From NCBI GenBank assembly GCA_963693085.1, contig OY856412.1, positions 344,826,457-344,890,456 of the forward strand: 64,000 nucleotides of DNA, written 5' to 3'. How positions within the stretch are numbered: position 1 is the stretch's first letter; the number at the start of each line of letters is the position of its first letter. Both the position numbers and the translations under genes were made by a program. This document shows positions 1 to 12,300 of the stretch, one piece after another. The notes beneath the pieces were generated by a model. It saw nothing but the letters and a program-made list of their open reading frames with translations, made no database searches and was not told the DNA's origin. This DNA is from Alisma plantago-aquatica (Eukaryota; Streptophyta; Magnoliopsida; Alismatales; Alismataceae).

Positions 1-347
1 TACCTAGATTAATTGCACAACTCTTATTTTTTTAAAAAACTCAATACATGAATTTAGTACTAGCCGAACTAACCCATATTTTCCCTTCAAAGGGTCCATG
101 TGTGGTTTTGTTACCTCTTGGAACTCATGAACAAGTTTCACAAAGAAATACTAGAAGAGTCTTCCAGGAACTGTCTGTTTTTTAATATTCGATAGGAATC
201 AATGCCTATGTCCAATTCTTATATAAATTTTTTAATCTCGTGTAAATCTTACGTGACTCTGTTGTAAATGCATGATTCTAATAAAGTTTGTTTATACTTT
301 TAATACATTTTGTAAATATTTATAGTGAAAGTCAGGACTTTACAACA
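1..347 (+). repeat. 3' portion of a copia-like LTR (truncated by window edge)
   Basis: This stretch matches 4660-5028 with many substitutions and small gaps and runs directly into a tRNA primer-binding-like site at 348. The LTR ends in CA at 347. Its 5' part lies outside the window, so its length is unknown. The same junction recurs as a direct copy (5028/5029) and an inverted copy (5322/5323). Inference: end of a 5' LTR of an old small copia-type element. The internal sequence that follows has no recognisable gag or pol. Confidence 0.6.
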
Positions 348-359
348 TGGTATCAGAAC
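348..359 (+). promoter_or_regulatory. Primer-binding site, initiator-Met tRNA type
   Basis: The sequence TGGTATCAGAAC differs by one base from the usual plant LTR primer site TGGTATCAGAGC and directly follows the CA end of the LTR. Confidence 0.65.
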
Positions 360-3300
360 TATGAATAGTCGACAGTCATGCATGTTCATGTAATTAGGGT
401 TAGAATTCTAGTTTACCTAGAATTTTAGGCAAGTCGTGTACTTCAAACCTTGAATTTTCTAATTGAACTTACCTAAGATACAAATCAAAACTGAGGTTGT
501 GTAGTATACATTTAATAACATCACCATGTAATTGGAATGAGTTGAGGTGTGTGAGGAAGGATGTATAGTGAAGGTTCTGGCATAATTACTCCCGACCCAC
601 TTAGTTGGTGGTGGGGTTTCCTCACTCTTCATACTGACATGTTTAGGGTGATCTCTACTACTTGAGATTTATTATAAATCTGGAACATAATTATCAACCC
701 AATTGTGAATGCCAAAAAAAGTGTAGGTCATGTAATTTCAACAATTGAACAAATTAGTATTTTAAATATGAATAATGGGATTAGAAACACTAATTCTATA
801 TTTTTTTGAATACCCTATTGGTAGAAAACAATATCCTTCCTACCTATCAGAAGTGAAGTTAGTCTAGTGGCCTTAGGTTCCATATTGAGACAAATAATTA
901 GAATGACAAATGTTGGCAAAGGTGATTGTGATTACTCATCGCATTGATTTTGGTGATATTTCAATTTTGTATCAAAAAGTTTTTCCATCAAAATAATATT
1001 TTGTTATAATACTATATCTACAAAGAAAATTGATTTTGTGGAACTTCACTGATGATTTCTTGAGCTAAGTCAGAATAGTCACAATCCTGGATAAATGTGA
1101 AAACCCTAGATGACAAATGTAAAGTCAGTGAAGAATTTTACATCATAGTAGCCTCCCCATTTATATTCCTAGCGGAATCCTTTTAAGGGGTGGAGAATAG
1201 TTACTAGCTAGACCTTGTCCGTATAAATTTCAAGGACAACATCATGTTAAGGGTTGAAGAGTTGTGACATACTAGGTTTTAATTACAAAATCAATGTTGG
1301 GTTATTTACAATGATACCCTTCTTTCTAAATCATAATCAGTAATTTGATCAAGTTATCATGGTGTTTGAGAAAAAAATTGTTAGCATTCTATTGAATATC
1401 CTTTGTCTAAATATAATTATTGTCCTCATTTGGTAGATATTTATAATCAAACCCTCAAATTGTATCCATGAACTATTCTCAATGCCAACTTGCACAATTT
1501 GAACCATTAATATCATTCAACATCACAATCATGGAGTATCTATGATTTTTATAAAAAGGGATCGGAATCAATGAAAAAAACTATTAATTACATTAAAGCG
1601 ACACGTTATGTAGAGACAAAACTAGATACATAACATAGGTACTCATATTTTATATGGTTCACTAAGAGTTAGAGTTATGTTTGAATTTTTAAGGGAAACA
1701 ATGTTGTAACTTAAGAGATACAAAAATTATAAGTAAATATGAATTAAAACCTATTTAATTAACAAGGTTAAACTAGGGAGGACCTTCCCTAATTCTCTAC
1801 CAACCCTACTGCTCTGACTCAACGGTCATAGTTACAAAAGGGAAGTGGCCAACCGTTTCTTTCGAACCAATTTGCCACCAATTCATCTTTGGACCCTTAC
1901 CCAAACTCTAGATGACTGTTACCACCTTTGGTTTCATGTGGAATCTTCCATTATCAAACCTGCAAACACAACTTCCCCTCTCCAAACAAGGGATGACCAA
2001 CCATTACAGAAACTAGAGCTCAATGATAATGGGCAGTTAGGTGTTCATGGCTGCCTGACCCTATATTGACCCTTTGAAGACCCCTATCACAATATTAAGT
2101 AGGTTGTGAAGTCTCACCATTCCTTAGAGTCACAATTTCTAACTTATTATATAAACCATCAGGCATGTCCATAGTATGAAAACTGATAAACCTGAGAGGA
2201 CTTCCGCAAAGGTCGACTTCATCACCTGTGATCATCTCCTTGAACCCCAACCACCCACAACCCTTCCTCCACCTCATAATCCCATTGATAACTTGTAGAT
2301 ATCTTCCCCTTACCATATCCATTCATCACAAGCCTCGCTATCATTTCCCAGACCTACAACTCACCACAGGCATACAATCTCAACTCTAACCTCCTCACCA
2401 ACATGCTAATTTGTAACCCAACCAAGACATGTCCCTTTGCTCCTGACCCCTCGCTAGAACATCCATCATCGATGTGGAGATCTATAGATCTCTAGAACCT
2501 CAAAAGATTTGATGATGAACCCAGCATGAATGGAGGGATCAAAAGATGATTCATCCACCACAAGCCCTCTAGTCCGATCTACAATAAATGAGTATTAGTT
2601 AGTAGTCGACCCTAAAACCCTAGAAGATCTTCATTTATGCTAAGACCCCACATCCTTGTTGTACAATATGTTGGACTCCAACCTATCATATGTTCTTTAT
2701 CACCCCTTCACTCTTACCGCAACACCATGCAGACCTGAAAGCATCCACATGCTATTGATCTCCTTTCACTTTCATGTGAAAACCTCCCTGAATGATGGAA
2801 TTGTGTGAGATGACTCTAGAGATGGAGTAACAGGAGGAGTAATGATGAAGAATTGATGAAGTAGACTGCACTCGTAAATCCCTTGTATCTTGGATTAGGT
2901 CATAGATAAAATCCCATTGATCTACCGATAGGTACTCTCCGAAACCTTATTTAGTTTCCCTTGCAATAAGAAACTAAATAAATAAGTAACAAAAATCAGT
3001 AGTGTTGGAATATACAAGCCTAGATGAATGAGTAATAAATCAATTAGATTCAACGATAACCAAAAATTTCAAATCAATTAACACATATGTGTATATACCT
3101 TACCTAGAGTAACTATATAATAAATTGAAGTATCATATCAAATTAAACAAGATCAAGGGATATTTCTAATTAAATGTATGATTCAAACTATAGTTGACTG
3201 CCGTCATTAATGATTGACAAAATGTAGATCTCAACTCTAATAAACAACATAATGAATAATAATAAAAATATCAAGGGATATATAGGGATAAATCAATTGC

Positions 3301-3783
3301 AACAGATTAAAAAGATTCTAGTTCTATCTATATCACAACTTTTGCAACCATAAAGATGTGATAATATTTTCAAAATGCAAACATATACATTAGATATGTA
3401 TGTGGCCTATTAGTGTAATACATGACGGGTACTATGTTACATATGATTATTCATGCATATAGAGAACTCGAATAATTATTAGGATTTCATATGTTACTAG
3501 AGACACAAAGGTGATGGGAATGACCTTAAAGATTAGGATGAGTTGTTTCAAAACTAAAAAGTGATTGTTTTATCTAAGGGGAAAAAGGGTAATTTCACCT
3601 AAAAAGTGCCTAGAAAGTAATTTCCAAGACAAGAAATATCAAATAACCCTAGTACATTCTTTCTTTGTAGACATTTGAGAATATTGCATCTTTGATCCTT
3701 TTGTGCAAACTGATTGGAAATTCTCTACTGAAACATGAACGAAATTCTTGATTCTTTTATTGAACATTTTGCCTCCCTCTTGA
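360..3783. other. Decayed internal region, no recognisable gene
   Basis: AT-rich sequence with frequent stops in all frames; the longest open frames are under 80 codons and match nothing I recognise. By position it is the internal region of the element whose primer site is at 348, or sequence inserted into it. Positions 360-580 are repeated in inverted form at about 5100-5280, which supports retroelement leader sequence there. Nothing else can be called. Confidence 0.5.
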
Positions 3784-3830
3784 ATTATATATAAATATAC
3801 ATACATATATATATATACACACACAGAGAT

Positions 3831-3869
<39 letters not shown>

Positions 3870-3917
3870 GATATATATATAAATATGCATACATACATAT
3901 ATATATACATATACATA

Positions 3918-3978
<61 letters not shown>

Positions 3979-4105
3979 ACATATATAGATACATATATAT
4001 ATACATATATTGATACATATATATACACACATATATATACATATATACATATACATATACATATATATACATATATAGATATATGTATAGATATATATAT
4101 ATGTA

Positions 4106-4137
<32 letters not shown>

Positions 4138-4153
4138 TTTATTTATTTATTTA
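3784..4153. repeat. Compound microsatellite (AC)n/(AT)n/(ATAC)n/(ATTT)n
   Basis: About 370 bp of pure dinucleotide and tetranucleotide repeats: an AC run near 3830-3855, long AT runs near 3920-3962 and 4100-4132, interspersed ATAC/ATAG units, then TTTA units to 4153. The overlapping open frames here, made of Tyr/Ile/Val/Cys/Met, are artefacts of the repeat. Such tracts are length-polymorphic and self-complementary. Confidence 0.97.
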
Positions 4154-4410
4154 TAATTTTACAAAGTGGTGTACACATTTTTTTGTTAGCCTTTACATGT
4201 GGTTTAAGCTCACCAAGACTAAATCTAATGTTTTACATTGTTAGGAAACTGAAAATTTTGATTGATATTTGATATTAGCACAATAATTCGGAATACTGGC
4301 TAACATATTTGGCTCACTAAATGTAGCATGTTACATCCACCAGTCGTGCACGGTGGATTAGAGGTCACCCATTACTTCTTACCCACAAAGGCGAATGTAT
4401 TGTTCTCTAA

Positions 4411-4422
4411 TAAAGGGGAGAA
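4411..4422 (+). other. Polypurine-tract-like sequence
   Basis: The purine run TAAAGGGGAGAA sits immediately before a TG that could start an LTR at 4423. This is the expected arrangement for second-strand priming in LTR retrotransposons. Only position and composition support it. Confidence 0.4.
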
Positions 4423-5028
4423 TGCTAGGCAGCAAGCCACCGATGAAGACAAAATATTGGATTCACTGTGGAAATGGATAAATCTTGTCAATTTGAATAA
4501 TTTGATATTTTGACATTAGTTTTGAGAAAAATCATTCCATTTTGAAATCTAGATATTAGTTTGAGAATCGCTTTTTTGTTCTCTAGTTTCTACTTTGAAT
4601 TATTGTACCTTTTAGAAACTATCATGGTAAATACATTATCCTTTGTTGTTCATGTAATCCACCAAGCAATCTTACCTTTATTGATCACACAACTGTTCAT
4701 TTTTTGAAAATAGCTCATTTATTGGATTTAATACCATCATAGCTTACCCATATTTTCACTTCATGTGGTCCATGTGTGGTTTTGCTCCCATGGAAACTCA
4801 TGTACATGTTTTACCAAGAAATACTAGAAGAGACATGGAGGATACGTCTGCTATTGAAGAGTAGATGCAATCATGTAAATCAATGACTATGCCCAATTTT
4901 TATTTAAATTTCTAACCTCGTATAAAGATTTTGCAACACTAATGTTAAAGCATGATTGTAATAATGTTTGTTTAGACTTCTGATACATTTTGTAAATGTT
5001 TGATCATAAACATCTTGTCTTTACAACA
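4423..5028 (+). repeat. Copia-like LTR, second copy
   Basis: The right part (4660-5028) is homologous to 1-347. It ends in CA and is followed by a degenerate primer site (TGATATCAATGC, 5029-5040) and further internal-type sequence. The left boundary is inferred from the polypurine tract just before TG at 4423, giving about 606 bp. Because primer-site sequence follows it, this is not a plain 3' LTR. It fits a tandem LTR-internal-LTR-internal arrangement or a second insertion. Confidence 0.5.
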
Positions 5029-5385
5029 TGATATCAATGCTATGAACAGTTGACATTGTTGCATGTCTCATGGAATTAGGATTAGACATTGTTTACATCC
5101 TTCCTTAGACACCTCATCTCATTCCACTTAGATTGTGATGTTATTAAATGTAGATTAGGCAACTAATATTTACCTATGTTTGTATTTCTATACTTGCTAG
5201 GTTTGGTTAGAAAGTATAAGGTTTGTAGTGCATGAAATTCCTAAAGTTCTAGGTAAACTAGATTTCTAATCCTAATTCCATGAGACATGCAACAATGTCA
5301 ACAGTTCATAGCATTGATACCATGTTGTAAAGACCCAATGTTTTTGATCATATCAAAAAGTATAAACAAACATTATTACAATCAT
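4952..5385. repeat. Inverted repeat of LTR/primer-site junctions
   Basis: Left arm about 4952-5086, right arm about 5265-5385. The right arm is the reverse complement of the left with scattered changes. It includes the LTR end, the primer site (GCATTGATACCA at 5311-5322) and the following leader. Further leader sequence between the arms (about 5100-5260) matches 360-580 in reverse orientation. The result is two retroelement 5' ends facing each other. Confidence 0.75.
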
Positions 5386-5397
5386 CTTTCTCAGCTA

Positions 5398-8300
5398 TAG
5401 CTCGAAGGGGTCGGATTTGATATCACATTTTCTCCCACAGTGAACTGCATGTTAGTCTACTTGGCATCATCTCATGACTCATGTTGCCCCCGGGATCTCT
5501 TTCATCCATCGCACGATCAAAGCGAATTCCTCTGCACACACTGTGGCCTTTTTCTGACCTTCACGAGGTCCCTTCACCAACATCATTTTAATGAAGTGGT
5601 GACTGACAAAACCTCCCTTACAAAGCTTCTTTACATCTCAATATTGGCTATGGTGGTTAGCATCACATCTTTCATAGGACAAAACTTTTTCCATGTATCA
5701 CCTTGAATGAGCACACATTCTCTCATCAGACCCTCTAGTCTGGATCATTCTAATCATCAGTTAGGGGTGATAAGCTATACTAGTATCGAGTTCATCATGT
5801 ACTTACTTCCATCACATGGAAGTGAATCTTTAGGTCATACTCATGAACCTTTGAACTCACATCATGATGTAGTTGAACCATCTCTCTTTATTATATGTAG
5901 TTCAACCGGATATGTCCCTTGACAATACTCTCTCTCTTTCACTTAGATCATGTCATCTAGGTCAGGTGTTCTACCATAACCCACATTGCACCCTGACCTT
6001 CCTCAATCCAGAGGACACTTACCACAACATCCATAGTGATGAACTCCCATTCCTCCCTCGGGGACTCTTATCCTCTATATCAACTCAATGGGTTACCAAA
6101 GTTTGTCCTTCACCTCCTGGCATGCATGGCGACAAGCCACAAGGAACTTTATCTTAGGCATCCAAAGTACTACTTCAACTTACTATCTTAGTATCACCAT
6201 GGTGTATGATGAACTTAAAATCATGATCTCCTGAATATCATAATTCCTCAAGGTTGATTCCTCAGAAACCCTAAAACACTCTAGTCGTGGGTTTCATCAC
6301 CTCCTTTACCAAAGAAGTGCATTTGAGGTTCTACAACAATCCTTCCATCACAACAAGCCCTAGGTTAGATAACTAGGAAACCACTAACTCGATCAAAAAA
6401 TCTCATTACATATGAGTGTTAGCCAAACATATCTCACAAACATAGGGTTCACCTAACCCTTTCTTCCAGCCTGTCCACTAGCTAAACTAGATAGCTTCCT
6501 CTCAACAAGAGCATACATTACCACTTCACATCCTTATGTGTTAGGTAATGTTGAAGACATACACTTCCATGTTTTCCACTTACTATCTCATCTTGGACTC
6601 TAAGTCTATCTTAATCAAGAAAACTCAGAGATCATCCTCTTGGTTATCGAACTCAACCTTGTATAACTCATATATTCCATACAACTCATGATAAGAACAT
6701 CCTTATAAAATGACTACCTTAGTTCTCTTGGTGTTTTAAACCACCACCACAACGTACACTCTACAAGGGTACATTATCATCTCTATCCTCAGACCTTATA
6801 GCAATGTTTCAACTCACATCATCTTTATCCTTGGTTTATGGCATGCATACTGTCCTATCTCTCACTTCTATAACAAGAGGAAATAAGCATTTGGCTACGG
6901 TCCAAATACATAGTACTTCCTGTTCTAAGAGTAGAGATGGCACATCCCACATTTCCAGTACACCATCAAATCTAAGTTGAAAGGTGCAACATGTCTCTAC
7001 ATCACAATCATCTTGATATCAAAGTTACTTCCATGGAAAACTGATCTCGAACCTACTTGGGTCCACACACAATCCTTGGTCATCTCCTCTAGGTCTGTAG
7101 GGTGCCAACACTTTTGGGGTCATCCCTCTTCCCTTATGCATCCATAGAGTGCCCTCGTCATCTTCCCTTTGGGTCCCATGAGTTCATGAAGGTGATAACT
7201 CTCCTAATCCATGGCCCTCAAACAATGACATATGTTACCTCCCGACCCTATGGTCATGTGCAACTAGTGAATTAGGTAACTCCTACTTCCATCAGTCTTA
7301 TCCCTACCTGACCCTAGGATAGACTTAGGACTCTAACATAGTACATGTCCAACTTAGAACCTTACCCAAGTTTCCATCATCTCTCTCTGCATTCACGGGC
7401 TGACTTTCATCCTTTCATAGGGGTCATGGTGACCTGCCTACCTTGGTCAGGCACCATACCGGTTACCTCCATGGTAACACATCCATATGCACTTAGAGAT
7501 GGTTATCTATGGGTCTACAAGTTCATTCTCATACTATGTACTTTTCACTTAGCTTATCAAGATCCTATGAGACCTCTTAGGGTTTACTCAAACCATACAA
7601 AAGATGATTCATACCCTACAAAAGGGTCCTCTCCTAGGATGGGAGGAAACTACATATTGATAACAAAGGTCACAACCGTCCTTATGTCTCAGGTTTATTT
7701 CCACATGATCATGCTTAACCCTGTCAAGCTACTAGGGCATGTAGCTAGTAAGCAGACCACCTACTAAACCATGAAAGGTCTTCATGATAGGTCATACTTG
7801 TTCTCATTCTTCAATATTGGACCAAGATCATACCTACCCATGTCATCAACTTATACGCGAGGGGTTCATCAAACATACACCTTAACCAAGGGGTTTCCTT
7901 TTCCTCCAAACATGAGGGGTGCCATGTTCAAATGTATGGAAACTCAAATCTCATCATGAGCATCATGTAAACCCAACACTACTACTTCCCGTCTTAGGTC
8001 TAGGAACCCTAGGTTCACCTTTTTGATGTCCAACTGCATACTCAACCCTGTAACCACGCACCAAGCATCTACAAGGTACACCATGCACTTCCTATTATCA
8101 TTCTACTTGAATAACACCTCAGGGCAGAGTCCTCCTCAAGGACAACCAACTAATTATAAGGCCTCACAACTTGTTACTAAACCTCTTCATGGTCTAAGGA
8201 ATTCTTCCTCCTATCCCTAAAAGGTAAACACCTATACCATAGGCACATTGGTACCAACAGTCTCATCCTCTCTCTAGGGTTTAGTTCCTCTAAAGGCAAC

Positions 8301-9469
8301 CAAGATACCATCAGCCTCCAGGTATCATGCATGAGGCAACAACAACCATCCTCTCAGGTCACATCATCCTCAACTACTCAGGGTTTCTCCTAGCCCACAG
8401 TCTAAACTTCCAACCTTCTAGCTCGGGCCCTGCTCTCTCTCTCTCTCTAGACCTTAACCCTACAACAACCCTCTCTCTAAGGTGGATCAAGCTGACAAGC
8501 ATACAACTGCATGGGAGAAACCTCTGTTCGCCCATGATTATCTAAAACTCTTCATGCTTATCTCATAAGCTATCAAACATACTCTCCTGGCTAGGGTTTT
8601 AGCCTACTGTCAGCCCTACTGACGTACTTTGGGTGCAACTTTGCCATGCTCATATAAGCTCATACGGTTTCTATATGGTCATCACTAACCTCATCAATGG
8701 AGGAGTTATCCTTCACCCTAACATACACGACCCTTCCCAGGGTTGGGTCGCCAAAGGTACTAGGTCAACCAACCTCACATGGCTCATATCATCATGGGTA
8801 TCCAAACCAAAAGTATGTCCACCCACACACATGGTCTAGCATGACATCTAATTCATCGTGTCATCCCTCTCTAACCACCACTTAGGGTTAGGGTTAACAT
8901 CATCCTCAGAGGATGTACTAGGTCTCTACCTTTAATGGAGATAGCTGCCTCCAAAACCAACTCTCTACTCGTCCTCCTGACCAGAGGGTCTAACTTCAGG
9001 TCTCTCGTGACAACACATGTCATACGACCTAAGCATGCGACTATTCTTTAGTTTACGCTTAAACTATTAAGCTTATGTCCATGACATCTTATAAACATGC
9101 TTTTTATTAATTTTAGTGGAGAATTTCTTAACCTTATCATGCATACCCTATTCTCAAGAGGGTGCGGAGGAGAGAGAAAACCCTAAGCCTTGTGATCTTA
9201 ATAGAATTAGGGTTGAGAAGGGATGAAAATAGGTGAGAGAGTCCTAAAGGTATCTTATTTTGAGTCAGATCTTAAGACATTGGCCAGGCAGTCACACAGA
9301 TCCGGGAGTCCTCGTATTCCAACTAGCGATGCGGAGGAAAATATTTCCAGCCCTCGAATGTGATCCTTTTCTAGACACCTCTATCTTTTAGAAAATCCTC
9401 TAATAACTACCTTGGTTCTATGGAATTCGTAAAATTTAATAATTACTAAAGATTAAGTGAGGAACCAAT
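5398..9469 (-). mobile_element. Non-coding internal region of a minus-oriented LTR element
   Basis: By position this is the internal domain downstream (on the minus strand) of the primer site at 9470-9481. No gag, protease, RT, RNase H or integrase motif was found in spot translations. The longest open frame (7345-7767, plus strand, 140 codons) has no recognisable motif. The plus strand is strikingly C-rich and G-poor from about 5440 to 8900. A long LTR with a large internal region lacking coding capacity suggests a LARD-type non-autonomous element. The left LTR is not visible; the region abuts the inverted copia-like repeat near 5390. Confidence 0.4.
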
Positions 9470-9481
9470 GCTTTGATACCA
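9470..9481 (-). promoter_or_regulatory. Primer-binding site (minus strand)
   Basis: Read on the minus strand this is TGGTATCAAAGC, one base from the usual initiator-Met primer site, placed two bases inside the LTR boundary at 9484. It fixes the element's orientation: LTR to the right, internal region to the left. Confidence 0.7.
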
Positions 9482-9483
9482 AA

Positions 9484-12300
9484 TGTAGTGACCCCGCCTC
9501 CCGGTAACCCCCAATTAAGGGATACCAAGAGGTCAGAGCCGTTATCCCAATTTCCCAGATCAAAGGTTCAAAAAATAATCAGTAATAATTATGAAATTCT
9601 ACCATGACAATATTGAAAGCTGGAATAAAATAACACTTTGCATACCTTTTTAAAAAACTTGGATATCTAACTTCTATCCAGATCTGGACTCCATTCTAAC
9701 TAATCCTCCTTGTACTTTATTTCTTATTTTCACAATATTCCATTTTATTGTTTTTCCTTTTCAATTTGTACCTAAAACACCAACAAACAAAATGTCGGTC
9801 AGCATAAATGAAAATGCCTTTAAGTGGGGAAAACAATAATCGTACAACTATGATAACAATGTAAGCAACCAAATATCATTTAACAATCAAGGTTACGTTT
9901 TAAGAAATACTACTCAATCCATACCTATCCCCTTATCTTTGTGTTGTCCCTACAGTGGACTTGGATACTACCTCTCTCATATGATAGATCCTTATCCCCA
10001 TGGTCCTACATCATAGGTATCCATTACTTAAGGTTGTGGAGTCGCATGGCCCTACCCAAAGGTAGCCCAATCTTTGACTCATGGTGACTTGATGGACCTA
10101 CCCCATAGGTAGCCATGTACTAAGTCATCCAATGACCTGATGGACCTACCCCTAGGTAGCCATGTACTAGGTCAATCTATCAAGATACAAATGGGACTAG
10201 GATATGAGCTAGTAGGCATATATCTTAGGTGATAGTCATATCCACATTATAGTATGCATGAATTAAATTCATCCAACAATTTAATTCAAGCCACCAATGA
10301 AAACTTCGAGAATCCTCAGAAAACTAATTCGAGATATTCATAAGCGTAACCACATACCCGTGATTGCAAATTTTGAGATACAATCAATCAAGTAGAGAAA
10401 ACCCAATCAACCAAGAAAGTATACATAGAAATCCTGAAATAAATATAGAAATTTCCTTTTATCAAGATTTATCCAAACCCATCTTGTTTCTCAGGATTTC
10501 TATTCCAATTTTAGGGTTTCCTTTGAAAATAGGGTTTTGCCTCCACTTTTAGTATTATAAACCCTAATTCAACAAAACTACATAAAAACCTTAACTTTCT
10601 CATCTTATCACTCCTGGCATGCTTAGGATTATTATTTTATAATATATTTCCATAATCTAAAATAAACATGGTTTTTGTCCTTTTTACCCTAAATTAGGGT
10701 TTCTAAATGTATTATCATTCATACTTGGTTTAAAACCCTAAAACATGCAATTATTCATCTAGAATAGGTTCAAGTCTACCATTATCATTCAAAAGCTTAC
10801 TATTACTCAATTTAACCAATTAAGCATCATAGACTCAACCATTAATCTCAATTAGGGTTTCTAACCTAATTTCAATGCACTTTTCATTAACTTACCATAC
10901 TTTTGCAATTAGGAACCAAATCGGGTTTCCAAACTATTTTTTTTGTGTTCCTCATATTTTTCTAAGAAACTTTCATATATCAACTTTATTCATTAGAGCT
11001 TCCTAGCAATAGTTATAATTTTTATAAAGAAAATCACTTTTTTGAGTTATCTATTATCTTTTAGAAAACTTTCAGTCGTCCGATCCGTGGTCCACTGGAC
11101 CACACGAAATCCAATGGCCCATGATTCTCTTGCTTCTCTTGCAATTAAACTAATGGATTGGGAGAGAACGCCCTTACCTGGCTAAAACAAGTGTGAGGTC
11201 AAAGGGGTATTTTACCACTCGTCTTCTTCAACCTCAGGGTGGCTCCCGAGCAGCCTAGCCAAGTCAACTCAGGGGTTGACTCTGGCCGTCTGCACACCTG
11301 TGATCATGTTGATGAGTCCAGGAGCTCCGACCACACTTCACGAACCGGCCTAACCTTTCAATAGGTGGCGGCTTCGTTCCTTCACCACCAGCAAGCCACC
11401 GACTCTTGGGCGAGGTCGACAGGTCGAAGAGGAGAAAGATTAGGGTGATTTCTAGAATTGAACTCACTAAAACACTCCTCATCACCCTCTGAAGGCTCTG
11501 GGATTGAGAGTTGTGACGTTGGTGCCCTCACGAACCCTCCCCTATATATATGGTCAACGGAGAAGTCCTATTAGATTGGGGATTCTCCCAATCGACGATC
11601 AAAACACCCAAAAATAGGGTCTAGATTCTTCGGAACAATCTCCCGAAGATGATGGACTCATTAGTTCATCGATTTAAAGCACCAAGTGGAAGAAACTCAT
11701 ATTCCTTTTTCCTCTCCCTTTCCTTCGGTGAATTGGGGTAGGCGATGAGCAGCCGCCCTTGGATTCGTGATCCCCTGGACCACGCGGGACATCCAATGGC
11801 TGACTTTGCTCCCCTAATTCTATTTTCTTAAAATCGAATTAAAAAGGGTATTTAACAAGGAAACTTTGGAAAATCTTATCTCTCTCCTCGTTTATTCTTT
11901 TTCACTCAAATTTTAGAGGAAACCCTCTCTTGGCATTATCTACTTGAGTAACAAATATGAAACCCAAATTCCAAAGGAAAAGGGTGTTTCCTTCATATGC
12001 AAGTTATTCATTAATAAAACCAAATTAATTGATATTTCCTCGTTTTTTCCATTATCTTATCATCTTGGATTCTTTGGACCTCAAGGAACCCTAAAGGAAT
12101 AAAATCCCATCTTGGGAAATATTTCTTTTTCTTTTCCTTATTTCTTATCCATTTTATTATTTATTCAAATAAATTTCTTTTTCTTTTTATTTCAATTGGG
12201 CTTAATAGCCAATAAAGTCCACTAAGAAAACGAACTTTTGTTTGGTTTATCAAAAGATGCCTAACTATATGAACTAATAAAATTAAAACCTAATTATATA
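9484..12300 (-). repeat. Long LTR (copy A), gypsy-like, minus orientation
   Basis: It begins with TGTAGTGACC on the plus strand and is flanked on the left by a primer site, so it is the 5' LTR of a minus-oriented element. It is homologous to 13809-16930 over the first few hundred bases: the shared GGTAACYCCCAATTAAGGGA block, the GGTCAGAGC block and the AAAATGTCGGTCAGCATAAA block. It holds a GC-richer segment at about 11080-11500 and a tandem repeat at 10035-10186. The right end is not sharply defined and 12300 is an estimate. No coding capacity. LTRs of 2.5-3 kb are typical of Del/Tekay-like chromoviruses; clade assignment is inference. Confidence 0.6.
10035..10186. repeat. Tandem repeat inside LTR A (about 47-48 bp, three units)
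   Basis: Three units around the core GGACCTACCCC...GGTAGCCATGTAC, starting near 10045, 10091 and 10139. ACCTACC and GGTAGC within each unit are partly complementary. The array lies about 0.55 kb from the LTR end, the same relative place as unrelated arrays in LTR B and LTR C. Confidence 0.75.

Noticed and set aside
3639..4110. Overlapping minus-strand open frames of up to 129 codons
   Set aside because: They are translations of AT/AC dinucleotide repeats.
7345..7767. 140-codon plus-strand open frame
   Set aside because: No motif, no family resemblance, opposite to the element's inferred orientation, and composition matches the skewed non-coding surroundings.
8881..8899. Telomere-like TTAGGGTTAGGGTT
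   Set aside because: Only about two units. Single AGGGTTT-type motifs are scattered through the LTRs and are not an array.
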